A stretch of 64,000 nt of DNA from Icerya purchasi (lineage: Eukaryota; Arthropoda; Insecta; Hemiptera; Monophlebidae), in the NCBI GenBank assembly GCA_039619475.1, contig CM077115.1, positions 478,218,400 to 478,282,399 of the forward strand, written 5' to 3'. The first letter of the stretch is position 1. Every line of letters starts with the position of its first letter. The position numbers and the translations under genes were made by a program. The notes below the pieces were generated by a model. The model made no database searches. It was not told the origin of the DNA and worked only from the letters and a program-made list of their open reading frames with translations. Shown piece after piece: positions 34,701 through 46,181 of this stretch.

Positions 34701-35136
34701 TTCTCCAGGTATATTTCATAAGGATTAACGTTTTTGGAAAGGAAAAAAAGAAATCTTAACGCGCTGCTCTGTGTATGTGGTAATTCCACCGTGATGGTTC
34801 CATAGGTTTGGGATAACTAGAACGCAACCGATACGAGCCATGCCTGGAAATAATCGATCGTAAACGAAGCCAAAACACGTACTAATACCAATGTCAGTTC
34901 TCCTTTAGAATAGCTATAATGATGTAGTTTTTTTTTTTTTTTGTGGAAAACAAATTTAAAACCAGTGTTACTATTTTGCATCTTTATTTCGTCTAATGTA
35001 ATAAAGCCTTTTTTTTTTTTTGTTTAAGAGGCGTTAAATGCTTGTTTCGTCAGATGATCGTCTCAGTGAAGGTCGTTTGAGGTAATAGAAGAAAGAGACA
35101 AACGAATCACGTTTATGTAGTTTTACGTTTTCTAGG

Positions 35137-35343
35137 GTAGTCTCATGAATCACATTAATGTAGTCTCAAGTATCACATTAATGTAGTCTCATGAATCACA
35201 TTAATGTAGTCTCAAGTATCACATTAATGTAGTCTCATGAATCGCATTAATGTAGTCTAATGAATCACATTAATGTAGTCTCATGAATCACATTAATGTA
35301 GTCTCATAAATCACATTAATGTAGTCTCATGAATCACATTAAT
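35137..35343. repeat. 23-bp tandem minisatellite, nine units
   Basis: GTAGTCTCATGAATCACATTAAT and close variants (CAAGTATC, CATAAATC, TAATGAATC in place of CATGAATC) repeat nine times at an exact 23-base period. A degenerate tenth unit follows. The array ends about 60 bases from the donor splice site of the exon at 35404-35619, inside the intron. Confidence 0.95.
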
Positions 35344-35403
35344 GTAGTCTTACGGATCATTGGTAGTCACATAGATATTATTACACAATGAAATTTTACT
35401 TAC

Positions 35404-35619
35404 AATACATGTCGAGAATTACAGATGTGGATACTGGATTGTTAATCTCGTCGTTTGAAGCTTGACATGCTAAGGACTTGTGCAGGTTAGTTCGATTTAA
35501 ATTATAGATCGTCAGTTCCTTCAATCGGTATTCGGATTTCTTTTCCGATATCGGAATTTGAACTTCACTCGATTGAATGTCATCGTCCTTCTTCCAACTT
35601 ATTACCGGTGCCGGCTTAC
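35404..35619 (-). CDS. Sidestep-like Ig-superfamily receptor, internal exon (end of an Ig domain)
   Basis: A 216-bp exon with acceptor CTTTTCAG before 35619 and donor TT|GTAAGT after 35404. It reads two bases, 71 codons and one base. The peptide starts KPAPVISWKKDDD (C-strand Trp), continues ELTIYNLNRTNLHKSL and ends with the F-strand cysteine in ACQASND and STSVILDMY. The last base T joins the TG that opens the exon at 20807 to make Leu, producing LDMYLKP across the junction. This is the conserved linker between consecutive Ig domains in Sidestep proteins. The preceding exon must end in phase 1 and lies upstream (higher coordinates); it was not found, so it is probably beyond the window. Confidence 0.87.
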
Positions 35620-36758
35620 CTGAAAAGAGAAAAAAAAAAGAACGAAACCTATGAAATTCGAAATTCTAATAATACTCTATGTTTATTTTCTCATTTTCGC
35701 GCGAAACTTTCAGCGTGGATTAGTGTCGCATTTGATAGGACTAGCGCATACATGTTTTTTCACTGGCCGCATTTTCGAGAGCGGCAAGGGAAGTTTTTAT
35801 TTCTTAGAAAAACGAAAGAGAAATTGCCAAATTGAGGCGGCATGACGGAAAGAAGGATATTTAGGAGTGAAATAGCGCTGGCTGATGAAATTAAATAAGC
35901 CGACTGGGCCGGGCGGGCGGGCAGAAACAAGTTCGGATTTAAAGTTTATCAACTAATTAATCATCAGTGGTCAGTTTTGGAACTGGTGTTAATTTAAAGC
36001 TAGTACAAACGGAAAAGCGGTCTTGTCCGGGGAACGGCATCTGGCCAACTCGTTCGTTCGTTCACTGTTTGCTCTCATTATCAATTGTTATGTCGGTGCT
36101 TTCATTACCTGCGAACTAAAACTAATTTACATTAATTATGACACGGCCGGAATGCGCTTATCCGTAGCAGAACATCGCACACGCAATTTATCCAAACTTT
36201 ATATGTAACCGGAACGACTGCTGGCCTGTGTAAAGTGATAAAATGCAACTGTCCAAACATTTGCCGGTAATTAACTTATAAGACGTCGCGGAAATACACG
36301 ATGAATATCGGGAGGGCGTAAAACAACGAGACAAAGCAGCCGCGTAAAATTAAGTTCACAGCTGGGAACAATCTAAGCAATAAGGTAAACACGGAAAAGC
36401 CACAATATATAATAAGTAATAACAGAATTAGCAATAATCGAGTTCGATGAGCTGCGTCACGAATAATTCCCGAAAGAAAAAGAGCAACTAAAAAAGTTCA
36501 GACGGCAGCATATACAGTATCAGCGAATGTCTGGATTAATAGGTGCCTTTCCTCGGGAAATGTTCGTAGCGCTTTTGGTAAGCCGAGTAGCGAAATACGT
36601 GATGACACGAAGGTGTGAACATTTTTTTGACATTTCTCTTATTTATTTACCGAATATCGCGGACACTTCATACCGGGTGAGATTCAACAGCTTTTGAAAG
36701 AACTATCGCTTTTTCATTATCAAAAATACACACACACATATATATATTAATAAATATG
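35620..36758 (-). other. Probable upstream intron sequence
   Basis: No element or exon was recognised. The short plus-strand open frames (35608-35845, 36023-36208) have no domain signature. Confidence 0.4.
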
Positions 36759-38524
36759 CAGTAGAACCTCGATTATCCGTGCTCGCTATTTCGAGAGAAT
36801 TTCTTTTTTTTGAAGAGAGTTTTAATTCCGAAAAATGTACAGTTCCAAAGTAAAAAGCAGTAAGCATGTATGTTGTACGTAGGTTCCTGGGACATTAAGA
36901 CAGAGACCCGGTACATACTCCCAAGAAAAAAGATGCAGCCGCACACCTTTAATAAAATGTTCTAGGAATGATCGTAATTTGTATTCATCAGCTAGTAAGC
37001 GGCCCTACTTTAGTTACTGTTCTAAGAAATTGTCCCCTCTTCTGCTCGTTTTCATACAGCTCATTTGATCATTTCACACTTGTCAGTTTGGTTTTCGCCT
37101 TCGTTGTATGTACGTGGTCGTTCCGAGCGATCAACAGTGAGTGCTAAACGTAAACGTTCTTTCCCTAGAGAAAAAAAAGGGTTGATTATAAACCGTGCTG
37201 CAGATCGTGGTGAAAGTGTAAAAAAACTTGTTGATGAGTTCGGTGTAGGTGAACAGACCGTGGGTGACTTAATCAGATGAAAAAGTGACACATTTTTAAA
37301 TTCATATCTTCTGCAGAAAGGAATTCCGATTTCCGGGCCAATGGTTTGTGAAAAGGCAAAATGGTTTCATGAAAATTTGAAAATTGAAGAAACATTTAAT
37401 GCTTCACAGAGCTGGATATTTAGGTTCAAAACTCGACACGGTATAAGACAGTTGGACATCCAAGGCGAATCTCTGAGTGGGGAGACTTGACTGCTGCAAC
37501 ATTGTTCAATGAGGAATTCAATTCATTGCTTTCAACATTGAACCTGTCTCCTGGCCAAGTGTACAACGCAGATGAATCAGTCTGGAAAATGCTACCCTCG
37601 AAATCACTCGCTGCGCGATCTGAAAAATCAGCTCCTGGACACAAATCTAGCAAAGAACGGTTGATCATTATGACGTGTTCAAATGCGACCAAGACACACA
37701 AGATCAAATTAACCGTAATTGGCAAAGCTAAAAATCCAAAAGATATTTTAAAGGAACAGAAATCAGGTATTTTCCATGTGATTATTACAATTACCCAAAA
37801 GCTTAGATGAACCAGACTATTTTTCGTGAATGGTTTTTCAACGTTTTCTTACCGTCTGCAACGAAATTTCTGAATGAGAAAGGGATACCTAAAAGAGCTG
37901 TTCTTCTGCTTGGTAATTCCCCTTCACACTCCTCAGAATCTACTCTGAAAACAAAAGATAGTCAAATTTTTGTCAACTATCTACCACCTAACGTGACTTC
38001 CTTAATCCGGCCAATGAAGCTTGTCTTGAGCTGACCACATCAATTCCAGATTTTACTAACGTCGATAAAGACGATATAGGTTGATTGGCTACAAAGAAAG
38101 ATGTTAATGAAGAGGGATTTGAATGTCTATATGATAGTGACATAGCAGCTCGTTATTGCAGCCCAAGTAGAGTGTACTCCATCTACATAACAGGATGATT
38201 CAGAGGACGATGAGAGCGACAATGATGATAGTGTTGGCGCTGAAGAAGAAAAAATTCAGCCAAGTCAAGCAATGGAATCAGTTGTGATATCCTTCTAAAC
38301 TTCTGCGAACAGGAAAATTTTGACTTTCATGACGTCATAAAAAAAATTAGAACTGAGGTAAGGAAAATCATTTCAAACTGCAAAAAAACAAACATTGATT
38401 ACTTCATATTTCAAGCACTGATAACATTATAACATGGCATTGTACACCCATATTAATTCCTGTGGTTTTCATTTATCCGTGAGGCCTTTCCCCGCCATTA
38501 CCCCGGAAAATCGAGGTTCTATTG
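36759..38524 (+). mobile_element. Tigger-like (pogo) DNA transposon with terminal inverted repeats
   Basis: The left end is CAGTAGAACCTCGATTATCC at 36759. The right end, read in reverse from 38524, is CAATAGAACCTCGATTTTCC, two mismatches in 20 bases. CAGTAGAACCTCGATTATCCG-type ends are characteristic of Tigger elements. The copy is about 1.77 kb and contains a broken transposase. It lies upstream (5' side) of the Sidestep-like exon, probably in another intron. Confidence 0.9.
37065..38180 (+). pseudogene. Tigger transposase (CENP-B/jerky-like), broken
   Basis: The order of parts is clear. KRKRSFPREKKGLIINRAAD and KKLVDEFGVGEQTVGDLIR form the first helix-turn-helix (from about 37140). A CENP-B-type DNA-binding segment follows (ISGPMVCEKAKWFHE, then WIFRFKTRHGIRQLDIQGES), then the DDE core. 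The first Asp is in YNADESVWKMLPSK (37571-37573). The second position, normally DN in LLLDNAPSH, reads LLLGNSPSH (Gly codon 37912-37914), so a catalytic Asp is lost. The third region appears as NYLPPNVTSLIRPM. There is a TGA at 37278-37280, a frame change near 37485, another near 37800, and the C-terminus after 38034 is scrambled. Confidence 0.9.
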
Positions 38525-38555
<31 letters not shown>

Positions 38556-41095
38556 GCATATATAAATATATATGTATGTTTAATCAAGTTTTAATCAGTC
38601 AGATGTTCGGAAACATTTACGGTGTACTATCTTGCGCATGTTCCGGAAACATGTTGGGGATTTATTTTAAAACTTAATTATATTTCTGAAAAAACGATGT
38701 AGTTATTTCAGAAGTTTGACCGTCAGAAATGAACAACGAAAAATGTATATATCTAATATAGCCAACTTTTTTCCTAAGCCTGTTCGTTCTAGCGAGAAAA
38801 TGAAGAAAACAGTTTTTATAGAAATAGTTTGCAATGCGTTCGTCAAATAGAAAAAAAAAAAAGAAAAAGAAAAAGAACAGAGGAGCGAATAAAGTAGTTA
38901 GACAACGGTAAAAGTTCAGTAAGTTTTAAGGTTCATCGATTATTTGGCTAAATATTTTCAGAGTTCCAAGCGTGAAGTTATTAAAAAGAATGTAGAAAAA
39001 TCGCGAACAAGCAGGCAGGATGAGAGAATTAAGAAAATAGGCGAGTGGCGGATGTTTCGAGGAAATTTTAAAGGAAGCTAATGTGTTTTTGGTTGCGAAG
39101 AAAGCGAATATTGGATGGATAAATTGTTTATGGGGAAACCAGGGATAAACGGAGAACAGCGCTAATGATGGCTGACGTAAAAACGCTACGCTACGATCCG
39201 GTGCCGTCTCCGTAAAGTTTTTCTTGGATAAATGAACGAGGAATGATTAATCAGTTTGTAGGGAGTTGAAATGTTTTAAAATCTAAACATCGGTACTATA
39301 TTACACTTACGGGCTGTGATTAGCGAACGCTAAAAATATCGAATAATAAAAATGAGATATGATAAAGCTGATAAATGGCAACATGCGACGAATAGAGAAA
39401 GAGAATTTTAACAAGCCGATAAACCCCGTAAAGGGAATTATGTTTGTTTTATGCGGAGTGAAGGGTTACGGAACAGCGAAGAAGTTCCCCGGGGCGAAAA
39501 AGAGGATATAACGAATAGATGTGAGGGTATCATAAAGAAATATGTGTTCCAGTATCTCTATTGATATCTTATGATTTTTGCGAATATTTATGACTACTAT
39601 GATATGTTTTTATGTTTTTTTTTTTTTTTTTAAATTTAGACTGTAAGTTGAATTGTATTTCTTACTAAGTTTTCTATCGTGTATCATGATTTCCCGAGCA
39701 GACTGCACTTTTCGCTTATAGAGCAGCCGGATTGTGCTCAGATAAATTTCAGCGACAACTGCAGTCGTCGACACAATTCTGTATAAGGTACGATTAGCGG
39801 AATTTTTTATTCATTTGTGAAACTCTCCTCCGGTCTCGCGTTTAATAGTAAGCAATTTGAACCAGCGAACTTGCGTTTTGTTGACATGTTGGGCCCCTCT
39901 TATAATGTCTACGAAAATTAAAATAATATCTGGAATACACGTAGGTGGGAAATTATCAAACAGAATATAATACACTATATACCGGGTTCATTAGCTGCAA
40001 ATTGTGTTGTCCGAAATATCGTGCATCACATCGAAAGTACACGAAATCAGATCAACCTGACGAAATATCATTATTTATTTGTTTATTTTATTTATTTCGA
40101 GCGTTCTCAAACACAAGGAACATAGAGACACATGTAGGGACGAAAAAAGAGAGCGAATAGAGCTGTTGATTTAATTTCGACTAGGTTCTCGACAATGGGA
40201 AATATCGTTGCAGTAAGAATAACGGACAGGAAGCAACGGGATGCTATAAGAGACGTAAAATAACAAGAACGAAGAACGGAGGGAAGTTGATGATAACGTT
40301 CAGCAGAGTGCGATGAACATTCAAAGAAGATATGATATCAGCGCCGTCGCAGGCTTCATTTCGGATAGATGGATGAGAGACCGGCTGTGCAAAATCATAC
40401 GCGATTTGCCTCGACAAACGTGTTATCTTCTAATAAAATCGCATTTCAAACGTAGGCGCTGTTTTAAATATATGAAGATGAACTTGAAAAAGTTCAAAAA
40501 AAGTTCCATTAAAGTGAGATTAGACCATGAAGTTCAGCTTTCGATTTCGAGAAAGTTCAACTCGCGCGGATGATGTGACGATGCAACATCATTATTACAG
40601 CGATTAAATCCAATTATTGCTTCGGAGATGTTGCAAAATGAACTGATCGGACTGTGTGTAAGCGTAAGATATCGCTTTCATTATAGATAACTGCCGAAAT
40701 AGTGTAAAAATAGTGAAAAGTTATAACCGCAACTAAACATCTGACGATTGAATATCAAATGGAGAATACGTGTGGCAGAAAAGTTATCGAAAATGTCCCA
40801 TTTTTGGTACTAGAAAAGAAAAAAGAAAAACTCATTAGTAGACAACTAGTACGGTGCTGCTAATATATATATTCGCCAATTTAAATGACGACCGATTTTA
40901 AAACGTTCGTGAAGTGTACAATTCTCAATAAATGTTTTCCGGTTTAGCGATTTCCAGAGTGCAGTAAAGATAGCGCTGAAGAAGTAACTATTTAAAATTC
41001 TCAATTTATAACGAAATATATTCCTATCGACGTTCCTTGTAATTATTTTTCCAATTCTCAACTTATATTAATACGACCGTGAAATATTTTCAATC
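38525..41095. other. Non-coding stretch
   Basis: TA-rich microsatellite at 38521-38580, then about 2.5 kb without a recognised gene or element. The open frames at 39945-40160 and 40313-40573 have no domain signature. A poly-T run lies near 39617-39630. Confidence 0.4.
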
Positions 41096-41099
41096 CTAG

Positions 41100-41450
41100 A
41101 TTAGATACAATTCATAATTCTCGCCTTCACTTTGTCTTGGTGCAATCCCCTCCGATTCCTGCAATCTTGGCTGAATCCGATACGCCACTGCGGTATCTCC
41201 GTAGATGTTATCTGGGCTGTCGGATTCTCATGAAACGTCTTCCACTCACGTCCTCTATACTCTTATCCATTCGTTTTCTTTTCCATTTATAGGAACTGGT
41301 ATTTCACACCTAGGAAGATTCCTATTTTAGTTTGGACATCCGTTCGTCCTAGTCAATTTTGGCCTTATAAGTAATAATCTCCCTCTTTTTCTCTTCTCTT
41401 TTGCCAATCTCCACCACCCCCCCCCCCCCCCCCCCCCCCCCCAAGGTACT
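41100..41450 (+). pseudogene. I-like LINE relic (family A, copy 3) containing a poly-C run
   Basis: Plus-strand frames give PPIPAILAESDTPLRYLRRCYLG then MKRLPL, and FHT-KIPIL. These match the RT-to-RNase H linker of the copy at 59359-61660 (TPIPAILSESKSLPLFIRRSYLG, IKRLPS). Stops interrupt it. The relic ends near a pure C run (41417-41442). Confidence 0.55.
41417..41442. repeat. (C)26 homopolymer
   Basis: An uninterrupted run of 26 cytosines on the plus strand, rare compared with the many A/T runs in the window. Confidence 0.95.
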
Positions 41451-42079
41451 TTTTCTATTATTATTTTCCAAATTCCTCGATTCCGACTTATTCTATCATT
41501 CTTTCCATACGATGTCTCATCCATCTTCTTTCTTTGCGTCAGATATCCGAATCCGACCAGAGTGTGTACATTATGTCTCGGAAAGAGGAGAAAAAAGTAT
41601 AAGTTTATAGGCATCTTCTCTTTATGAAATTTGTCGAAGTCGACAGCCCCTTAATTTCTTTATGATCAGGAATTCTATCCATAAAAAATCAACTGAAATG
41701 CAGTGAGTACTATCGATATGAGAGAACAAATGAAGAGAAGTCGTAGGGAGATAGAACTTTTAAAATCCAAAATAATCAAATATCCTTTATAGTGGCGAGT
41801 GAAGGAAATAACATCTCATTCGCTTATTATTCTTTTTGAAATATAATCTCGTAATTCGGCAGTGTGGATAGAGCGGAAATGTCTGAAGGATTCCGAAGGA
41901 AGAATACAAAAGAAACGTCGAACAGATTCGGAATCATCGATAAATAATAGAAAATTTATTCCAGAAGAACTGAAAGCAAAGTGAGCAATTCTTATCCGGT
42001 TCACGATAAATGTAGATATTTGTACGTGGAAGGAAGGGAATATAATTTCGCAGGTTGAACGTTTCTGCTGGCTTTTCAG
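41451..42079. other. Non-coding stretch
   Basis: Between two family A fragments. Probably further decayed LINE sequence, but no motif could be confirmed. Confidence 0.35.
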
Positions 42080-43568
42080 GCTTCTAGAATTGTTTTTCGC
42101 AGTCTTCTTCCAAGGTTCCTGCCTCAGCGCCACTCTCTTCAATATTTATACCATCTCAGCTGCTCCTGTCTCTATGGATTCCTGCTCTTTATTCTCTGCC
42201 AATGACATTTTTCTCTTCTCTTCCTCTCACGTTATTGAAGACGCTAATGAGAAAGTTAATTCGTCTTTGACTATGTTGGAACAATCTCTTTTCTCGCTTC
42301 ACCTTTCGATTTCTCCTTCAAGGTCTTCCTGCCTTGTTTTTCCCCTTCGTTCTTACAATCCAGCAAGTGTCTTTGTATCCTTAAACTCTACAACCATCCC
42401 TCTTAAAGATTGCTTCTGCTATCTCGGTGTCTTTTCCCACACTGTCGTCTGCCCTTCTATAAAAGCGCATACATTCCTCTGTTACCTTTCCATTTTACAA
42501 AACCGGCGCTTTACTCCTAAGAAAATTCCTACCCTATCTCATGTTACTTTGCGTCTACAATCTTTTTTCGTCTCTTATACTATTTCGACTAATAATTTTC
42601 CTTACTTTTCCTTTTTATTTTGCCGCTTTTTTCATCCTCTGAATGTAATCTTCTCTCCTCTTTCTGTTAATTCTTTTCCCAAGTTTCTAGTCGAGCAGAA
42701 ATTCTACATCGGGTCCTTATTTTTCTCTCACAAGATTATATTTACGAGAGGGAGGCCCTGCTGGAGTTGAAGCCTCATTTATTTTTCCTGACATTAATCA
42801 CTTTGAGTCTATTCGTCTTCCTACTATCTTTATCGCCGAATTTTCGTACGTTCCATTGCCTACTCATCGCTTATTTTCCAACTCTATTTGATCATCTCCG
42901 ACTTCATGAGAATACCTTCCAAGCTGTTTCCTTATCTGTAATATTTTCGTGCTTTATTCCATCTACGTTAATTTGCTCCGGGTCCCTTGTCATATGGACA
43001 TTGAGGGTAATGAGATGACGGATTTCTTGATTAGGGTTGCTTCTTCCCCGTGCCTCTATTTCAATAAAATTCTCTCTTCTAATTTGTTATCCCTAAGGTT
43101 AAATTTTTATACCAGATTCCGGTCAGATATTTATATGCCTTCTCTAACAATCATTCCTTTTATCTGTCTATCCAGCCAAACCCTTTTTCCTTCCCATTCT
43201 CTGTTTTATGACTACCCTTCTCTACAACGTTCTACCGTTGTCTCCATTATTTGTTTGTGCCTTAATCATATTCGTATTACCCTCCTGATATTTTCATATA
43301 ATTCCCTTTCCTAATTGTCACCTTCATCCGCATTATGAAGCTGATCTTAACCATAGTTTCTTGCAATGTCCTTCCCACTCGTCTGAACGTGCTATTCTTT
43401 ATTTTCTAACTTGTGAACCCTTGAGTTTCCTGGTCCTTATTGCGCCTTCATCATTTTGGCTATTTCTAAACGAATCCGTGTTTAACTGATCCTCTCCGAG
43501 TAAAGGTCCTTTGCTGACGTGCCCAAAAAACAAAAAAAGTAAAAAAAAAAGTAAAAAAAAAAAAAAAA
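42080..43568 (+). mobile_element. I-like LINE relic (family A, copy 4) with poly(A) end
   Basis: Starts at RT motif B (FQGSCLSATLFNIYT, near 42110). Motif C is degraded (FSANDIFLFSSS, with N in place of the first catalytic Asp of FADD). It continues through CYLGVF, FTPKKIPTLSHV and a degraded RNase H (RVPCHMDIEGNEMTDFLIR, about 42970-43035). The terminal cysteine segment reads CHLHPHYEADLNHSFLQCP (about 43318-43375). The 3' sequence CCTTTGCTGACGTGCCCAAAAAAC matches the tail region of the copy ending at 61660 (CTCTTTGTTGGCGTACCCATAAA), then an interrupted A run to 43568. Many frame breaks. Confidence 0.7.
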
Positions 43569-45906
43569 TTCTTTTGGTAATTTTATTCTACAATGGTAGT
43601 AGTAAAATACGTTTCTGTCATCGGCATTATTCTTTTCGTTATTGTGTTTAGCTTTTTTCGATATTTATTTAGCTTTTATCTGCTGCTACCGTCGTTTCGG
43701 AAAAAAACATGAAAATTGATAAGGCTTTTGATGTTTCGTTTATAGGGTTTTCTTCTTTTGTGTTTTTTGTTTTAAATAAAAAGTTAGCCTAGCGCAGAGC
43801 TTGGGTTTTCGTGAAGTTGAAGTTGACAGGAGGAAACAATTGTACTTTACGTTGTCGTCTCGCTGCCAAATCAAAATCAGGCGTATCCTGACGGAAACTC
43901 GTATTTTGCCGTAAAGTTCGGGCGGATATTTGGCAAAAAAAAAAACTCTAGCAGCTAGTTCGAAACGTGTATACGATCGTTTCGCCTTTTTTACACAACA
44001 TTTGAAACCTCGGCTTCCATCTTTACGTTCTCCGATGTTTTCCGCTGAAGAGAACTGCGTGAAATTTTTCCGTCGGAAAATCTTGATGTCAAGGCACGCC
44101 TGCAAAGTCCATCGTGTGAACAAAGTTTGAGACTTTCGCGAGTGTCTTATTGTTTTTCACACTTTGATGGCGTTTTCCAAACCAACATGTAGAAGTTTCG
44201 TGCAATCTGCCGTGCTAATCGGTGCTTATCTTTTTCCGCTTTTTTACCTTATCTCTCGTATTTCCTTCTAATTGCGTTTGAACAAAAAAAGGCTGATCTT
44301 TCGTGATATTTTAAATTTTAGTTTCTGCGTTATATTTCATCCGAACATTAATTTCATAGGCCTCGATAGTACGGGAAATCCGCAGCGCGCACTGTCCGCC
44401 TCATTAGCAGCAAGAGAGAGAGAAGTGAAGCGACTAGCAAAACGAACATTAAAAGATAGCACTGCTAGGAGGGCTATCGTCCCCATTACGGCCATTTACG
44501 AATTACCATCGGATTACCCCAGATGATAGCTTGGCAAAAACCGAACACTTCCATTTAATTCGAAATATTTATCACGAATTAACTCTTCTAGTTTTCAAAT
44601 TGACCGCTTAAACAGATTTCGCATACGGTTTTATTAGCACGAAATAAAAAAACTGAAACGAAAATTGTCTAAGCCGAAGTACTGTCTTCATCAAGTCGCC
44701 GAAGAAGATTGACTACTTTTGGTGTAACAATAGCAAGATGATCGTCTCGCAACCGAAAAAAAAAAAACTCGATCCTGCAAGGTGCTGGTGACTTAATCGC
44801 CTTGTAATAAAAATTTGTAAAATATAATAATTTCGATTATCGCGTTTCCTCTTCGCGTTCATCCTGAATCTAGACTGAAGGGACAACTCAACAGCGGCAG
44901 CAGAGTGATGCGAACCGTTTATATTATATTTCATTAATTGTTATTTGCCGTGTTATTTTTTTGTACAGTTATAAATTTAGCGGGGCGATCGATTAAGATT
45001 GATGCGCAGCAAATTGAATAATATAAATTTCTAAAAAAAAACGAAATTTTCGATTTCATAATTAATAATATGAAAATAAATAATTTAATCAATTTAAATT
45101 CACATCTCCGTGAGGGTTTCAAAAACTAATAATAACGTTTTTGATTAGTTCCTGATGAACAGATTGCACTTTGCGAAAAAATTTTCAGGAAAACACTCGG
45201 ATAAATGTTTTTTAAACACCGCTTTATGGTAGCAATATTGTATTGTGCTGGTAATTTTTTATAGACCAGCACAAAAAAAAAAAAAAAATGGAATTCGGTC
45301 ATCTTGTCTATCCAAGAATTTTTGAACGAGCGCCTCTCTCTGTTTATATTTTTAAAAATAAAACCGATTATTCCGAATAATTTCAACAGATGCAAATTAA
45401 ATCAGGGCAAAAATAAAAAGCATAGCGGAAAATGTACAAAAAATAAGCTAGATATGTGTGTATATGAAAGATGCGGGGATTGTATATGAAAGGAAAAAAT
45501 CTAAGTAAAACAATGTCTTTCAAATTTTTGCATTGGCCATTCGTGATTTGCTAGGTGCTGAGCAGAAGTAGTATTTCAGAGGACTGTAAACTTCACCATC
45601 GGCGCAGAGTAATCAGCTGGACGAGAATCCTTGTTAAATAGAGCTTTGTTGGGAGTAACCAGTTATGTCTAAGAGAAATGAAGGGAGTATATTAAAAAAA
45701 AAATACTTAAATGAAAAGGCCTCGGAGTAACGGGTTGAGAAATATGGCATCTTACGCTGATGTTGCATGCAGCAGTGTCGTCGGGTCAAGACTCAATTTT
45801 ATTTTACCAGTATTCGTTATGAAACGAACAGTGTGTTTGTATGAAGGAGAACGGATTGTCGAATTAAGCCGTTTGTTGGATTGTAAAAATGCTACTTATG
45901 CGATTT
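43569..45906. other. Non-coding stretch
   Basis: No gene or element was recognised. Open frames such as 43740-44123 (minus), 44272-44526 (plus) and 45126-45395 (minus) lack domain signatures and contain homopolymer-coded runs of Lys or Phe. Confidence 0.4.
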
Positions 45907-45907
45907 A

Positions 45908-45919
45908 GATATTTTGTCC
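45908..45919 (+). repeat. Left target-site duplication of the full-length LINE (family B)
   Basis: GATATTTTGTCC occurs here and at 51451-51462, immediately after the element's poly(A) tail. Confidence 0.85.
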
Positions 45920-46181
45920 GAAACTTTTGTGATAACGTGTTACGATGTAAACGTGTTCACTACGGTTCGTGGTATTCTATGTTATCGCTAACGCGTCGCA
46001 GATAAAATCTTTAACGTCGCAACTGAATAAATCGATTAACAAATCGTAAGTACCATATTTATTACAAAATCTTTACCGTTCTCTATCGTTGTAGTGGTAC
46101 AATCGGTTATTTTTACCGTAAGTACTACGATCTTCCCTTCCGCGCCGGTCTTGGCTGGACCGAGCCGGAGTTCCATAGACA
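45920..46181 (+). promoter_or_regulatory. 5' UTR / presumed internal promoter of the family B LINE
   Basis: Sequence between the left target duplication and the ORF1 ATG. Full-length non-LTR elements carry their promoter here. No specific motif was confirmed. Confidence 0.5.

Noticed and set aside
35137..35343. CRISPR-like array
   Set aside because: Continuous 23-bp tandem repeat with no spacers.
43740..44123. 127-codon minus-strand frame
   Set aside because: Lys-rich ends derive from A/T runs. No domain and no splice context linking it to the receptor gene.
44934..45395. Minus-strand frames resembling a zf-BED/hAT N-terminus (SFKNSWIDK)
   Set aside because: The resemblance is limited to a few residues, and homopolymer-coded Phe runs dominate. 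Not enough to support a call.
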